A DNA stretch of 64,000 bases from RPQJ01 sp963706535 (GTDB lineage: Bacteria; Pseudomonadota; Gammaproteobacteria; Steroidobacterales; Steroidobacteraceae). The stretch covers positions 62,001 to 126,000 of the forward strand of contig CAVPMU010000025.1 in assembly GCA_963706535.1 (NCBI GenBank), written 5' to 3'. Below the pieces are notes generated by a model. The model saw only the letters and a program-made list of their open reading frames with translations. It ran no database searches and had not been told where the DNA came from. Positions 37,139-47,944 of this stretch are shown here, piece by piece (position 1 is the stretch's first letter; every line of letters starts with the position of its first letter). Both the position numbers and the translations under genes were made by a program.

Positions 37139-38041
37139 TCAGTCCTCGAGCTGATACCGAATAGCGTCCCTGGCGCTCGGCTCCGGCAGATGCCCGAGCC
37201 CGATCAGCCCCTTGCCCTGCAACGGCACCGAGTCCCGCCGCACGAACGACTCCTTGCCTTCTTCGTTCGTGACGAACGTGCCATTGGTGCTCTGGTCCAC
37301 CAGCACGAACTTGTTGCGCTCGATCTCGATGCGCGCATGCAGCCGCGACACCAGCGTGCCCTTGACCACGATGTCGTTGTCGTCCGCCCGGCCCATGGTG
37401 AGACTGCCGTGCCCGTCGCCGAGCACGAACTCGCGCCCGAGGTAACGCACGCGCACGCGCCGCAGCCGGTGGCCCGCGCGTGCATCGGCGGCGATCGACG
37501 GCAGCATGCTGGTCGCGTCCTCCTGCTGCCACAGCACCTCGAACAGTTCCATCTCCTCGCTGTGGCCGCGCACGGAGGTGACGTCGATCTGGCGCGTCAC
37601 GGCCCGCCACTCCGGCGAGAGGCGATCGACGGCGCCCGCGGTGAGGATGATCTGCCCGGCCTTGGCCTGGCTGGTCATGCGGTTCGCCGTGTGCACCGAC
37701 GAGCCGAAGATGTCGCGGTTCTCGAGCACCACGGGGCCGAAATGGCAGCCGATGCGGATCGCGACGTGCTGGCCCTGCACCGTGAGCTCGGGACGCGCGC
37801 CGATGTCCTGCTGCATCTCGCCCGCCGCGTTCACGGCGTCGTCGACGGTCGGGAAGATGGCGAGGATCTCGTCGCCGATGGTCTTGATCACGGTGCCGCG
37901 GTTGCGCTCGGTCGCCCCGCGCATGAGGTCGACGCAGCCCACGATCATGTCGCGCGCGCTGTGGTCGCCGAGCAGCTCGTAGAGCCGCGTGCTGCCCACC
38001 ACGTCGGCGAAGAGGACCGCCACTTCCGTTTCATTGGTCAT
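37139..38041 (-). CDS. class III adenylate/guanylate cyclase domain with C-terminal FHA
   Basis: 300 aa. The cyclase catalytic domain (about 5-180) has VAVLFADVVGSTRLYELLGD (first metal Asp) and TVIKTIGDEILAIFP (second metal Asp) and VRIGCHFGPVVLENRDIFGS-like IRIGCHFGPVV. The FHA domain (about 205-295) has LTMGRADDNDIVVKGTLVSR, LHARIEIE and DQSTNGTFV, so it should bind phosphothreonine. Cytoplasmic, no membrane segment. ATG at 38041 matches the domain start. Confidence 0.88.
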   Translation of the reverse strand: MTNETEVAVLFADVVGSTRLYELLGDHSARDMIVGCVDLMRGATERNRGTVIKTIGDEILAIFPTVDDAVNAAGEMQQDIGARPELTVQGQHVAIRIGCHFGPVVLENRDIFGSSVHTANRMTSQAKAGQIILTAGAVDRLSPEWRAVTRQIDVTSVRGHSEEMELFEVLWQQEDATSMLPSIAADARAGHRLRRVRVRYLGREFVLGDGHGSLTMGRADDNDIVVKGTLVSRLHARIEIERNKFVLVDQSTNGTFVTNEEGKESFVRRDSVPLQGKGLIGLGHLPEPSARDAIRYQLED

Positions 38042-38076
38042 CAGTCGCCGGATTATACATAGGCTCGCCAGCCCGA

Positions 38077-39054
38077 CTATGCGGCGTCCCGGAGGATGCG
38101 CAGCGATGCGCGCAGCACGTCGGCGTCGGCGCCCGGCCGCACGCCCTGCTCGCCGAGGTAGCGGCGCCACGAGCGCGCGCCGGGGAAACCCGCGTACAGC
38201 CCGTGCAGGTGCCGGAGCAGCGACGGCAGGCGGTGACCCTCGGCGAGCATGCGCTCGGTGTAGTCCGCGTACTTCTCGACGATCTCGTCGCGTGAAGGCG
38301 GCGTCCACTCGGTGTCGACGAGTTCGCCGTGCAATTGCGCGAGCAGGTAGGGCTCGCTGTAGGCCTGGCGGCCGAGCATCACGCCGTCGAACCGCGGCAG
38401 CCACTCGCGTACCTGCGCGATCGTCTTCAGCCCGCCGTTCAGCACCACGGTGAGGTCCGGGTGCTCCTGCTTCAGGCGCCAGGGGACCTCGTAGCGCAAC
38501 GGCGGGATCTCGCGGTTCTCCTTCGGGGTCAGCCCCTGCAGGATCGCCTTGCGGGCGTGGACCACGAACACGTTGACGCCGGCCTCGCGCACCACGGAGA
38601 CGAAGTGGTGGAAGAAGCCGTAGTCGTCGAGCTCGTCGATGCCGATGCGGCACTTGACCGTCACCGGCACGCTCACCGCCTCGCGCATGGCGCTCACGCA
38701 GTCGGCGACGATCTGCGGGTCCGCCATCAGGCAGGCGCCGAAGTTGCCGTTCTGCACGCGGTCGCTCGGGCAGCCGACGTTCAGGTTGATCTCGTCGTAG
38801 CCGTACTCCGCGCCGAGCCGCGCGGCCCAGGCGAGCAGCTCCGGATCCGAGCCGCCGAGCTGAAGTGCGACCGGGTGCTCGCTCGCGTCGAAGGCGAGCA
38901 GGTGATCGACGTGGCCGTGCTTCAAGGCCTGCGCGGTCACCATCTCCGTGTACAGCAGCACCGCCGGGCTCACCAGCCGCATCAGGTAGCGGCAGTGACG
39001 GTCCGTGTAGTCCATCATCGGGGCGGCCGAGATCCGGCGATCGAGCTGCGTCAT
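38077..39054 (-). CDS. dusA: tRNA-dihydrouridine(20/20a) synthase DusA
   Basis: FMN enzyme reducing U20/U20a in the tRNA D-loop. RRISAAPMMDYTDRHCRYLM, LQLGGSDPELLAWAARLGAE, EINLNVGCPSDRVQNGNFGA (catalytic Cys in GCPS), TVKCRIGID and VVHARKAILQGLTPKENREI are DusA hallmarks. 325 aa. Its ATG overlaps the stop of the upstream GCS2 gene (ATGA). Confidence 0.95.
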   Translation of the reverse strand: MTQLDRRISAAPMMDYTDRHCRYLMRLVSPAVLLYTEMVTAQALKHGHVDHLLAFDASEHPVALQLGGSDPELLAWAARLGAEYGYDEINLNVGCPSDRVQNGNFGACLMADPQIVADCVSAMREAVSVPVTVKCRIGIDELDDYGFFHHFVSVVREAGVNVFVVHARKAILQGLTPKENREIPPLRYEVPWRLKQEHPDLTVVLNGGLKTIAQVREWLPRFDGVMLGRQAYSEPYLLAQLHGELVDTEWTPPSRDEIVEKYADYTERMLAEGHRLPSLLRHLHGLYAGFPGARSWRRYLGEQGVRPGADADVLRASLRILRDAA

Positions 39055-40184
39055 GTCCGCGCAGTCTCCTCGACCAGCCACGCCACGACCGACCGCAGCG
39101 CCTCGTCCTCCGTCCGGCCGGCCTGCAGTGCGCGCGTATGGACCTCGATCTGCCGATGCGCGCTGCTGCCACGAGCGACGATCTCGCGCAGCCCCTCGAT
39201 CTCCGCCACGGCGTCGAGCGCCTCGGCGTCCTCGCGCGTGAGCTCGATCAGCTCCTCGAGCAGCTCCGCGAACGGCACGATGCGCTGCCGGCCGAGGTCG
39301 AGCAGGCCCGAGTCGTAGGAGTAACGCATCGCGCGCCAGCGGTTCTCGCCCAGGAGCAGGTGCGAGTACATGCGCCAGCGCTGGTTGCCGCGGCGCAGGC
39401 GATAGAGCATGCGCACCAGGCACTGGTTGAGTGCCGCGAGCCGGAGCGAGTCCTCGAGCGTGGTGCAGCAGTCCATCACGCGCGTCTCGAGCGTCGGGAA
39501 GCGTGCGCTCGGGCGCAGGTCCCACCAGATGCGCGACGTATCCGCGAGGATGCCCGTCTCGACCAGGATGTCGGTGTGCCGGCGGTACTCGCCCCAGCTC
39601 GAGAACTGCTCGGGCAGCCCGGTGCGCGGCACGCCGTTGAACACCATCAGGCGGAACGACATCAGCCCGGTGCGCTCGCCTTCCCAGAACGGCGAGCTGC
39701 ACGACAACGCGAGCAGGTGCGGCAGGAAATAGGAGAGCTGGTTCATCAGGTCGATACGCAGCTCGTCGTCCTCGACCCCGACGTGCACGTGCAGCCCGCA
39801 GATCATCATGCGGCGCGCGGCGCCCTGCATTTCCTCGAGCAGCGCCGCATAGCGCTCCTTGTCGGTGCGCTTCTGGCGCGACGAAAGCGAAAACGGATGG
39901 CTCGACGCGGCGATCGGCGCGAGCCCGTGCCTGGCGCTCTCCTCGATCACCGCGCGGCGCAGTTCGCCGAGTTCGGCCCGCGCCGCGTGGATCGAGCGAC
40001 AGACGGGGGTCGCGACCTCGACCTGGGAGCGCAGGAATTCCGGGAAGGCCCGCCCCGAGGTGCGCTCGTGCAGGTCTGCGAACAGCTCGGGGGGCGGCTC
40101 GCTCGCCACGGCCAGGGTTTCCCGGTCGACGAGCAGGTACTCCTCCTCGATGCCGAGCGTCAGCGTGGGTTCGCGGATCGCCAT
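39051..40184 (-). CDS. carboxylate-amine ligase, YbdK/GCS2 family
   Basis: 377 aa. LTLGIEEEYLLVDRETLAVA is the nucleotide/metal-binding start of the GCS2 family; ICGLHVHVGVED, RIWWDLRPSARFPTLETRVM and ENRWRAMRYSYD follow. YbdK has weak glutamate-cysteine ligase activity; the physiological substrate is unknown. Here it forms a tight three-gene unit (overlaps of 25 and 4 nt) with an N-formylglutamate amidohydrolase and dusA, suggesting an amino-acid-conjugate role. Confidence 0.85.
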   Translation of the reverse strand: MAIREPTLTLGIEEEYLLVDRETLAVASEPPPELFADLHERTSGRAFPEFLRSQVEVATPVCRSIHAARAELGELRRAVIEESARHGLAPIAASSHPFSLSSRQKRTDKERYAALLEEMQGAARRMMICGLHVHVGVEDDELRIDLMNQLSYFLPHLLALSCSSPFWEGERTGLMSFRLMVFNGVPRTGLPEQFSSWGEYRRHTDILVETGILADTSRIWWDLRPSARFPTLETRVMDCCTTLEDSLRLAALNQCLVRMLYRLRRGNQRWRMYSHLLLGENRWRAMRYSYDSGLLDLGRQRIVPFAELLEELIELTREDAEALDAVAEIEGLREIVARGSSAHRQIEVHTRALQAGRTEDEALRSVVAWLVEETART

Positions 40185-40966
40185 GCACCCTCCGTCGCCA
40201 GCTCGCCGACCAGTCGCGCCAGGATCCGCACCCAGCGCTCGATGCCGGCCGGGGACTCGAGCAGGTCCTGCCGCACTTCGATGCAGACGTGCGGCAGCCC
40301 ACCCTGCTCCGCGTGCCGGTCCACGGTGTAGTCGGAGGGGTGCTTGCCACTGTAGGGCTCGTTGTCCCCCACCACCAGGCCTTCGATCGCGGCGAGGCCC
40401 GCCATCATCCGCCGCGCGGTCGCTTCGTCCCTGTCCCACAGCACGCCCACGTGCCACGGCCGCTCGTGTCCCGCCATGACGGGCGTGAAGGTGTGCACCG
40501 AGACGATGAGCGGCGTGATCCGCTGGGCGCGGAAGCCCGCCAGCATGGCCTCGATGGCTTCGTGGTAGGGATCGAAGAGGTAGGCGAGCCTTGCCCGGCG
40601 GTCGGCGTCCGTGAGCGCCTGGTTGCCCGGGATCACCCAGCCGTCGCTCTCCTTGCGGAACGCCTCGGGGTCGTCCGGGCCGCGATTGCAGTCCACGACC
40701 AGTCGCGAATAGCCCGCCAGCACCGCCGGTGCATCGAGCGCGTGTGACAGGCCCCGTGCCAGCTCCCCGGCCCCGATGTCCCAGGCGACGTGCTGCCAGC
40801 TCGGCAGCTCGGGGAGCCCGAGGCGCCCCAGGCTCCTCGGGAACGCCCGGCTCGCGTGGTCGCAGACCACCAGCGCCGGCGCCGAGCCGTGCTCGTGCAG
40901 GATGACATAGGGCGGCGGGTCGTCCGGGCCGACCAGGGACGGCCTCGCGGGCGGGATCTGTGGCAT
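40160..40966 (-). CDS. N-formylglutamate amidohydrolase family protein
   Basis: 268 aa. ILHEHGSAPALVVCDHASRA, WDIGAGELARGLSHAL, SRLVVDCNRGPDDPEAF, VSVHTFTPVMAGHERPWHVG and IEVRQDLL match the FGase (HutG-like) zinc hydrolase family. No histidine-utilisation genes are nearby, and the partner is a glutamate ligase-like gene, so the true substrate may differ from N-formylglutamate. Start ATG 40966 (MPQIPPARPSLVG). Confidence 0.82.
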   Translation of the reverse strand: MPQIPPARPSLVGPDDPPPYVILHEHGSAPALVVCDHASRAFPRSLGRLGLPELPSWQHVAWDIGAGELARGLSHALDAPAVLAGYSRLVVDCNRGPDDPEAFRKESDGWVIPGNQALTDADRRARLAYLFDPYHEAIEAMLAGFRAQRITPLIVSVHTFTPVMAGHERPWHVGVLWDRDEATARRMMAGLAAIEGLVVGDNEPYSGKHPSDYTVDRHAEQGGLPHVCIEVRQDLLESPAGIERWVRILARLVGELATEGAWRSANPR

Positions 40967-41086
40967 CGACCAATTGTAACCCGGGGCCCCGAATGCGAAC
41001 CGGGTCACACCGTTCGTCGGACGCTCCCGCCTAACATCCTGCTCGATGCGCCCCCCGCGTGGGGCAGCAGGCGGAGTATCGCAAGG

Positions 41087-41290
41087 ATGGGTCGGCTCTT
41101 CGACAACAAGAAGAAGAAGGTGCCACTGCACCGCTGGCTGGGTCTCCGGCCGGTCGACTTCGTGCGTGCCGCCGAAAGGCGCGCCGCCGTCCTCCTGCGC
41201 CAGCTGAGTGAACAGCGCAGGGGCAAGCACAACCGCGCGCAGCGCCACTATCCGCTATCCGCCATCCGCTATCCGCTTTCTCTCCCGTGA
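41087..41290 (+). CDS. small basic protein (67 aa) coupled to the GGDEF-EAL gene
   Basis: MGRLFDNKKKKVPLHRWLGL followed by RPVDFVRAAERRAAVLLRQL is a charged helix-forming peptide with no family I recognise. GGAG lies 11 nt upstream of the ATG. Its last residues (YPLSAIRYPLSLP) are encoded by a heptamer repeat array, and its TGA overlaps the GTG of the next gene (GTGA). The coupling argues it is translated; it may act mainly as a leader for the downstream gene. Confidence 0.5.
   Translation: MGRLFDNKKKKVPLHRWLGLRPVDFVRAAERRAAVLLRQLSEQRRGKHNRAQRHYPLSAIRYPLSLP
41249..41280. repeat. heptamer array (ATCCGCT units) inside the small ORF
   Basis: Four to five CTATCCGC/CCATCCGC heptamers without an opposing arm. 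Same unit as the hairpin elements at dapD and dapE, here within 10 nt of a start codon. Confidence 0.8.
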
Positions 41291-44200
41291 GCCTGCACCC
41301 CCTCCTCAAGCAGCAGTTCGACGACTCCCGGCAGGACAACGGGCAGCTCGACCTGCGCAGGCTCCTGCAGGCGATCAGCGACGCCTACACCGAGTGGGAC
41401 GACGAGCGGCGCGGCGTCGTGCGCTCCATGAAGCTGCTCGCCGACGAGACCAGCGCCTTCACGCGCGAGGTGCGCGAGAGCGCAGCGTCGCAGCTGCAGA
41501 TCATCCTCGACCACGTCAAGGACGCGATCCTGACCGTGGACGACACCGGGCGGATCGAGACCGTCAACACCATCGGCGAGCGGGTCTTCGGCTACGACGA
41601 GGACGCGGTGCGCGGCCGCAGGCTCGACCTGCTGATCCCCTCGCTCGCCCGGCGCCCGAACCTGACCGCGGCGCTCGAGGAGCTGTCCGAGTCGCTGGAG
41701 AACACCCAGGTCGACCTCGCGCCGCACGAGACCAAGGGCCGGCACCGCAATGGCACGCTGTTCGACGCCGAACTCGGCGTGAGCCGCGTCAAGCTCGACC
41801 GGCGCGAGGTGTTCATCGTCTGCCTGCGCGACACCACGGATCGCAAGCTCGCCGAAGCGGCCATCCGCGAAAGCGAGGCGCGCTACCGGACCCTCGTCGA
41901 GAACGCCCCCGAGGCCATCGTCGTGCTCGACATGGACCTCGGCCGCTTCGTCGAGTGCAACGACAACGCCGTGCGCTTCTTCAAGATGACGCGCGAGGAG
42001 TTGCTGGTCTGCGGCCCCGAGAAGATCAGCCCGCCCGAGCAGGCCGATGGCACGCCCTCCTTCGGCGTGTCACGTGGCCTGATCGACCGCGCGCTCAACG
42101 GCGAGGCGCCGTGCTTCGAATGGGTGCATCGCGATGCGCACGGCCGCGACATCCCGTGCGAGGTACGCCTGGTGCGCCTGCCCTCCTCGGGCCGGCGCCT
42201 GATCCGCGGCAGCATCACCGACATCACCGAGCGCAAGCGCAGCGAGTTCCTCGCCATCGGCGAACGCCGCGTGTTCGAGCGCATCACCGGCAACGTCGAC
42301 CTGCCCGAGACGCTCGAGACGATCGCCGAGACCGCCGAGCGCGTGACCCCCGATTCGGTCTGCGCCATCACCCTGTTCGATGCGGACGCGAACCTGCTGT
42401 CGCACGTGGCCGGCCGGCGCCTGCCGTCGCAGGTCGCGAAAGCCCTCGTGCGCCTCGAGGTCGGGCCGCGCAACGGCTCCTGCGCCGCCTCGATCTACCT
42501 GCAGCGCCAGGTGATCGTGGCCGAGATCTCGCGCGATGCCTTGTGGGAAAACCTGCGCACGCCCGCGCTGGGTGCGGGCCTGCGCGCCTGCTGGTCGACG
42601 CCGATCCGGGCCTCCGACCAGCGCATGCTCGGCACCGTGGCCTTCTATTTCCGCCAGCCCCGCAGTCCGCTCAAGCGCGACTTCGAGCTGATGGCGCGCC
42701 TCACCGCGCTCGCCGGCATCGCCATCGAGCGCAAGCAGTCCGAGGAAGCGCTGCGTGCGAGCGAGGCCCGCTACCGCGGCCTGTTCGAGAACGTGATCGA
42801 AGGCGTCTACCGCACCGACCCGGGCGGCAAGCTCGAGTCCGTCAACCCCGCGCTGGTGCAGATGCTCGGGTTCGAGCGCGCCGAGGAACTGCTCGCCCTG
42901 CCCTCCACCCGCGAGCTCTACGTCAATGCCGCCGAGCGCGACGGGATCATCGAGCTGCTCGAGCGCAATGGCGTGGCGCGCAACGCCGAGTTCCAGCTGC
43001 GCCGGCGCGACGGCGTGATCATCACCGTCATCGAAAACGCCCGGGTCGTGCGTGACACGGACGGTTCGATCATGGGCTTCGAGGGCACGCTGGCCGACAT
43101 CACCGAGCGCAAGTGCGCCGAGATCCAGCTGTCCGAGGAGAAGGAGAAGGCGCAGGTCACGCTGCAGTCGATCGGCGACGCGGTCATCACCGCCGATGCC
43201 GAGGGACTCATCGAGTACCTGAACCCGGTGGCCGAGGAACTCACCGGCTGGGAGACCCGCGAGGCCGCCGGCCGGCCGGTCGCCGAGGTCTTCCACGTCG
43301 TGAGCGAGACCACCCGCCAGCCGGTGGACAGCCCCATCCTGCGCTGCCTGCGCGAGGGCCGCATGGTGGACCTGAACGAGCCCACGCTGCTCGTCAATCG
43401 ACGGCTGCAGGAAATCTCGATCCAGGATTCCGCGGCCCCGATCCGCGACCGCGGCGGACGGCTGATCGGCGCCGTCATGGTGTTCCACGACGTGAGCAAC
43501 GAGCGCCGCCTGCAGCGCGCGCTCGCCTACCAGGCCACCCACGACGCACTCACCGGGCTCATCAACCGCCGCGAGTTCGAGAGCCGCCTCAACGATGCGC
43601 TGCTCACGGCGCGGCAGGGCGAGGGCCTGAGCCACGTGCTCATGTACCTCGACCTCGACCAGTTCAAGGTGGTGAACGACACCTGCGGCCACGAGGCCGG
43701 CGACCGGCTGCTGAAGCAGGTCACGAGCGTGCTGCAGACGCGCATCCGCACCACCGACGTGCTCGCCCGCCTCGGCGGCGACGAGTTCGGCGTGCTGCTG
43801 CAGGACTGCACGCTCGACACCGCGCAACGCATCGCCGAGAACCTGCGCCAGGCGATCCGCGACTTCCGCTTCGTGTGGGAGGACCGCGTGATGAACGTCG
43901 GCGTGTCGATCGGGCTCGCCGAGATCAACGGCAAGGCCGACACGCTCGCCGCCGTGATGAGCGCCGCGGACGTCGCCTGCTACTCCGCCAAGGAGTCGGG
44001 CCGCAACCGCGTGCAGACCTACAAGCAGGGCCGCGCGCCCGAGCGCCTGCGCGAGATGCAGTGGGTGTCACGCATCAACCGGGCCTGCGAGGAGGACCGC
44101 CTGCTGCTGCTGTGCCAGCCGATCGTGCCGATCCGCGCGGGCGTCGAGACGCTGCGGCACTTCGAGCTGCTGCTGCGCATGCGGGACGAGAACGGGCAGC

Positions 44201-44853
44201 TGGTGCAGCCGGCGGAGTTCATTCCCGCGGCCGAGCGCTTCAACCTGATGCCCGCCGTGGACCGCTGGGTGGTGCGCCAGGCCTGCCGCAAGCTGGTGCA
44301 CCGGCGCAACGAGGACGCGGGCCGCCAGCCGTTCATGCTCGCCATCAACATCTCCGCGACCACGCTGAATGACGAGCAGTTCCTCGACTTCGTGCTGGCC
44401 GAGATCGCCGCGGCGGATGCGCGCCCCGGGGCGCTGTGCTTCGAGCTCACCGAGGCCGCCGCCATGTCGAGCCTCGCCGCCGCCACGCGCTTCATCGCGG
44501 AGCTGCGCGCCCGCGGCTGCCGCTTCTCGCTCGACGACTTCGGCAGCGGCCTCTCCTCGTTCATGTTCCTGAAGAACCTGCCGGTCGATTTCCTCAAGAT
44601 CGACGGGCAGTTCATGCACAACGTCACCCACGACCGCATCGACCGCAGCATGGTCGAGGCGATCGCGCAGATCGGCGAGACGATGGGCATCCGCACCATC
44701 GCCGAGCGCGTGGACTCCGCGGAGGTGCTGGCGCGCCTCGCCGACATCGGCATCCAGTACGCGCAGGGGCACTACATCGGCGCGCCGCAGCCGGTCGAGG
44801 TGCTCGATTCGCTGGTGTCGACCGACACGGACGTAATACGCTTGCGGGCTTGA
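41287..44853 (+). CDS. PAS/GAF multi-sensor diguanylate cyclase-phosphodiesterase
   Basis: 1188 aa, cytoplasmic, no membrane segment. Order: PAS (about 70-185), PAS (195-320), GAF (325-490), PAS (495-620), PAS (625-740), GGDEF (about 745-910) and EAL (about 920-1180). The cyclase motif LARLGGDEFGVLLQ is intact. The EAL motif reads FELLLRM (ELL), but other catalytic positions are kept: NIS, FELTEA, LDDFGSGLSSF, DFLKIDGQF and IAERVDS. It may therefore be bifunctional, or the EAL part may be regulatory. Coupled to the upstream small ORF and the downstream purU remnant. Confidence 0.93.
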   Translation: MSLHPLLKQQFDDSRQDNGQLDLRRLLQAISDAYTEWDDERRGVVRSMKLLADETSAFTREVRESAASQLQIILDHVKDAILTVDDTGRIETVNTIGERVFGYDEDAVRGRRLDLLIPSLARRPNLTAALEELSESLENTQVDLAPHETKGRHRNGTLFDAELGVSRVKLDRREVFIVCLRDTTDRKLAEAAIRESEARYRTLVENAPEAIVVLDMDLGRFVECNDNAVRFFKMTREELLVCGPEKISPPEQADGTPSFGVSRGLIDRALNGEAPCFEWVHRDAHGRDIPCEVRLVRLPSSGRRLIRGSITDITERKRSEFLAIGERRVFERITGNVDLPETLETIAETAERVTPDSVCAITLFDADANLLSHVAGRRLPSQVAKALVRLEVGPRNGSCAASIYLQRQVIVAEISRDALWENLRTPALGAGLRACWSTPIRASDQRMLGTVAFYFRQPRSPLKRDFELMARLTALAGIAIERKQSEEALRASEARYRGLFENVIEGVYRTDPGGKLESVNPALVQMLGFERAEELLALPSTRELYVNAAERDGIIELLERNGVARNAEFQLRRRDGVIITVIENARVVRDTDGSIMGFEGTLADITERKCAEIQLSEEKEKAQVTLQSIGDAVITADAEGLIEYLNPVAEELTGWETREAAGRPVAEVFHVVSETTRQPVDSPILRCLREGRMVDLNEPTLLVNRRLQEISIQDSAAPIRDRGGRLIGAVMVFHDVSNERRLQRALAYQATHDALTGLINRREFESRLNDALLTARQGEGLSHVLMYLDLDQFKVVNDTCGHEAGDRLLKQVTSVLQTRIRTTDVLARLGGDEFGVLLQDCTLDTAQRIAENLRQAIRDFRFVWEDRVMNVGVSIGLAEINGKADTLAAVMSAADVACYSAKESGRNRVQTYKQGRAPERLREMQWVSRINRACEEDRLLLLCQPIVPIRAGVETLRHFELLLRMRDENGQLVQPAEFIPAAERFNLMPAVDRWVVRQACRKLVHRRNEDAGRQPFMLAINISATTLNDEQFLDFVLAEIAAADARPGALCFELTEAAAMSSLAAATRFIAELRARGCRFSLDDFGSGLSSFMFLKNLPVDFLKIDGQFMHNVTHDRIDRSMVEAIAQIGETMGIRTIAERVDSAEVLARLADIGIQYAQGHYIGAPQPVEVLDSLVSTDTDVIRLRA

Positions 44854-45469
44854 ACCCCAACGTCATCCTGCTGATCCACTGCCCGGACCGGGAAGGCATC
44901 GTCGCGACCGTGACGACCATGATCCGGCGTTTCCGCGGCAACATCGTCGACCTCGACCAGCACGTGGACCGGCCCGAGGCCTCGAGCCGCGGCGTGTTCT
45001 TCATGCGGGTGGAGTGGACGCCGGCCGCGGACGCCCCGGAGGCCGTGGCGCGCTTCGAGGCGGAGTTCGCGGCCGAGGTCGCCGGTCCCTGCGCCATGCA
45101 CTGGCGGCTCGAGCGGGCGAGCCGTCGGCTGCGGATGGCGGTGTTCGTCTCGAAAGACATCCACTGTCTCTATGACATCCTGTCGCGCTGGCAGTCGGGC
45201 GAATGGGACGTTGGGATCCCGCTGGTCGTCAGCAATCACCCGGACCTCGGGGCGGTCGCTGAACGCTATGGCATCCGCTTCGAGCACGTGCCGGTGGCGC
45301 GCGAGGCCCGGTCCGCGGCCGAGCAACGGCAACTGGAACTGCTGCGCGACGAGCAGGTGGACCTCGTCGTGCTGGCGCGCTACATGCAGATCCTGTCGGC
45401 CGGTTTCATCGCCGCCATGCCCGAGCGGGTGATCAACATCCACCACTCGTTCCTGCCCGCCTTCGGCCG

Positions 45470-47305
<1,836 letters not shown>

Positions 47306-47384
47306 AGGAGGGCGCCGGGGGAAAAAGGGCGCGGAGTATACCGGGAAACCCGCCCGCTCGCGCGGGCGCGAATCAGGGCATGAA

Positions 47385-47661
47385 GACTTCGGCAGTTCGG
47401 ACTGGCGGAGCCCATGCTCCTTCATCAACTGGCGGAGAAAGTCCGCTGCCGAGACCTCCCGCATCGGGCGTCGTGCCGCGCCAGTGGATGCTTCTCGTCC
47501 GAGCCACCGGCATCGAGCACGGCATCAAGGGCAGCGACCAGATTGTCGAACTCTGCCTTCGTGCGTGGTGGCGTCATGAAGGGCACTAGCTTTGGCCAGC
47601 TCGCAATCGCGTCCTGAAATGGCGAGAATCCGGATTCGTTTCCGCTGAATGGGCTATCCAC
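47385..47661 (-). pseudogene. HigA-like antitoxin remnant, frameshifted
   Basis: One frame carries MTPPRTKAEFDNLVAALDAV followed by LDAGGSDEKHPLA, like the N-terminal part of short HigA antitoxins. The next part, REVSAADFLRQLMKEHGLRQ then SELPK, an HTH start, is in another frame beginning near 47463. A single indel around 47464-47470 joins them. The HTH is cut short and no HigB is found upstream; the next 200 nt are the dispersed repeat. Decayed toxin-antitoxin module. Confidence 0.6.
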
Positions 47662-47699
47662 TGAGCCCCTCGACGCTCGATCGCGCGGATGCAGGATCC

Positions 47700-47893
47700 G
47701 TTGCGTTGGCCGGCGAGCCGTTCAGCTGAAACGCGTACTACTGGTTCGTCCGCTGCCGTGGCGACCCGCGAGGTGGTCTCGTTTGCACGGTCATGCGCAC
47801 GACCTATGCGCATACCTCATGCGCATGATCCATGCGCACAGCAGGGGGAATAAGCAGCTCCTGGCCCGAACCCGCCCATCCGCCATGCGCCCA
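47700..47893. repeat. dispersed element copy 2 with four ATGCGCAY palindromes, 13-bp period
   Basis: Inverted relative to the copy upstream of dapD. Palindromes start at 47793, 47806, 47819 and 47832, exactly 13 bp apart. Flanks match copy 1 over roughly 190 bp with many substitutions (TTCAGCTGAA on one side, CCTGGCCCGAACCCGCCCAT on the other), while the palindromes are the best-kept part. No gene in this stretch. Confidence 0.85.
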
Positions 47894-47944
47894 CGTTTCC
47901 GCGGAGTGGGTTATCAACTTAACTCCACCTCGCTCAATCTGTGG

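Noticed and set aside
44436..44849. Extending purU upstream in its open frame
   Set aside because: That part is the GGDEF-EAL gene in another frame; PurU homology begins at VILLIHCPDREG.
47306..47464. Extending TypA to the ATG at 47464
   Set aside because: The extra N-terminus (MREVSAADFLRQ) matches the antitoxin remnant, not TypA; family proteins begin near HLRNIAIIAHVDHGK.
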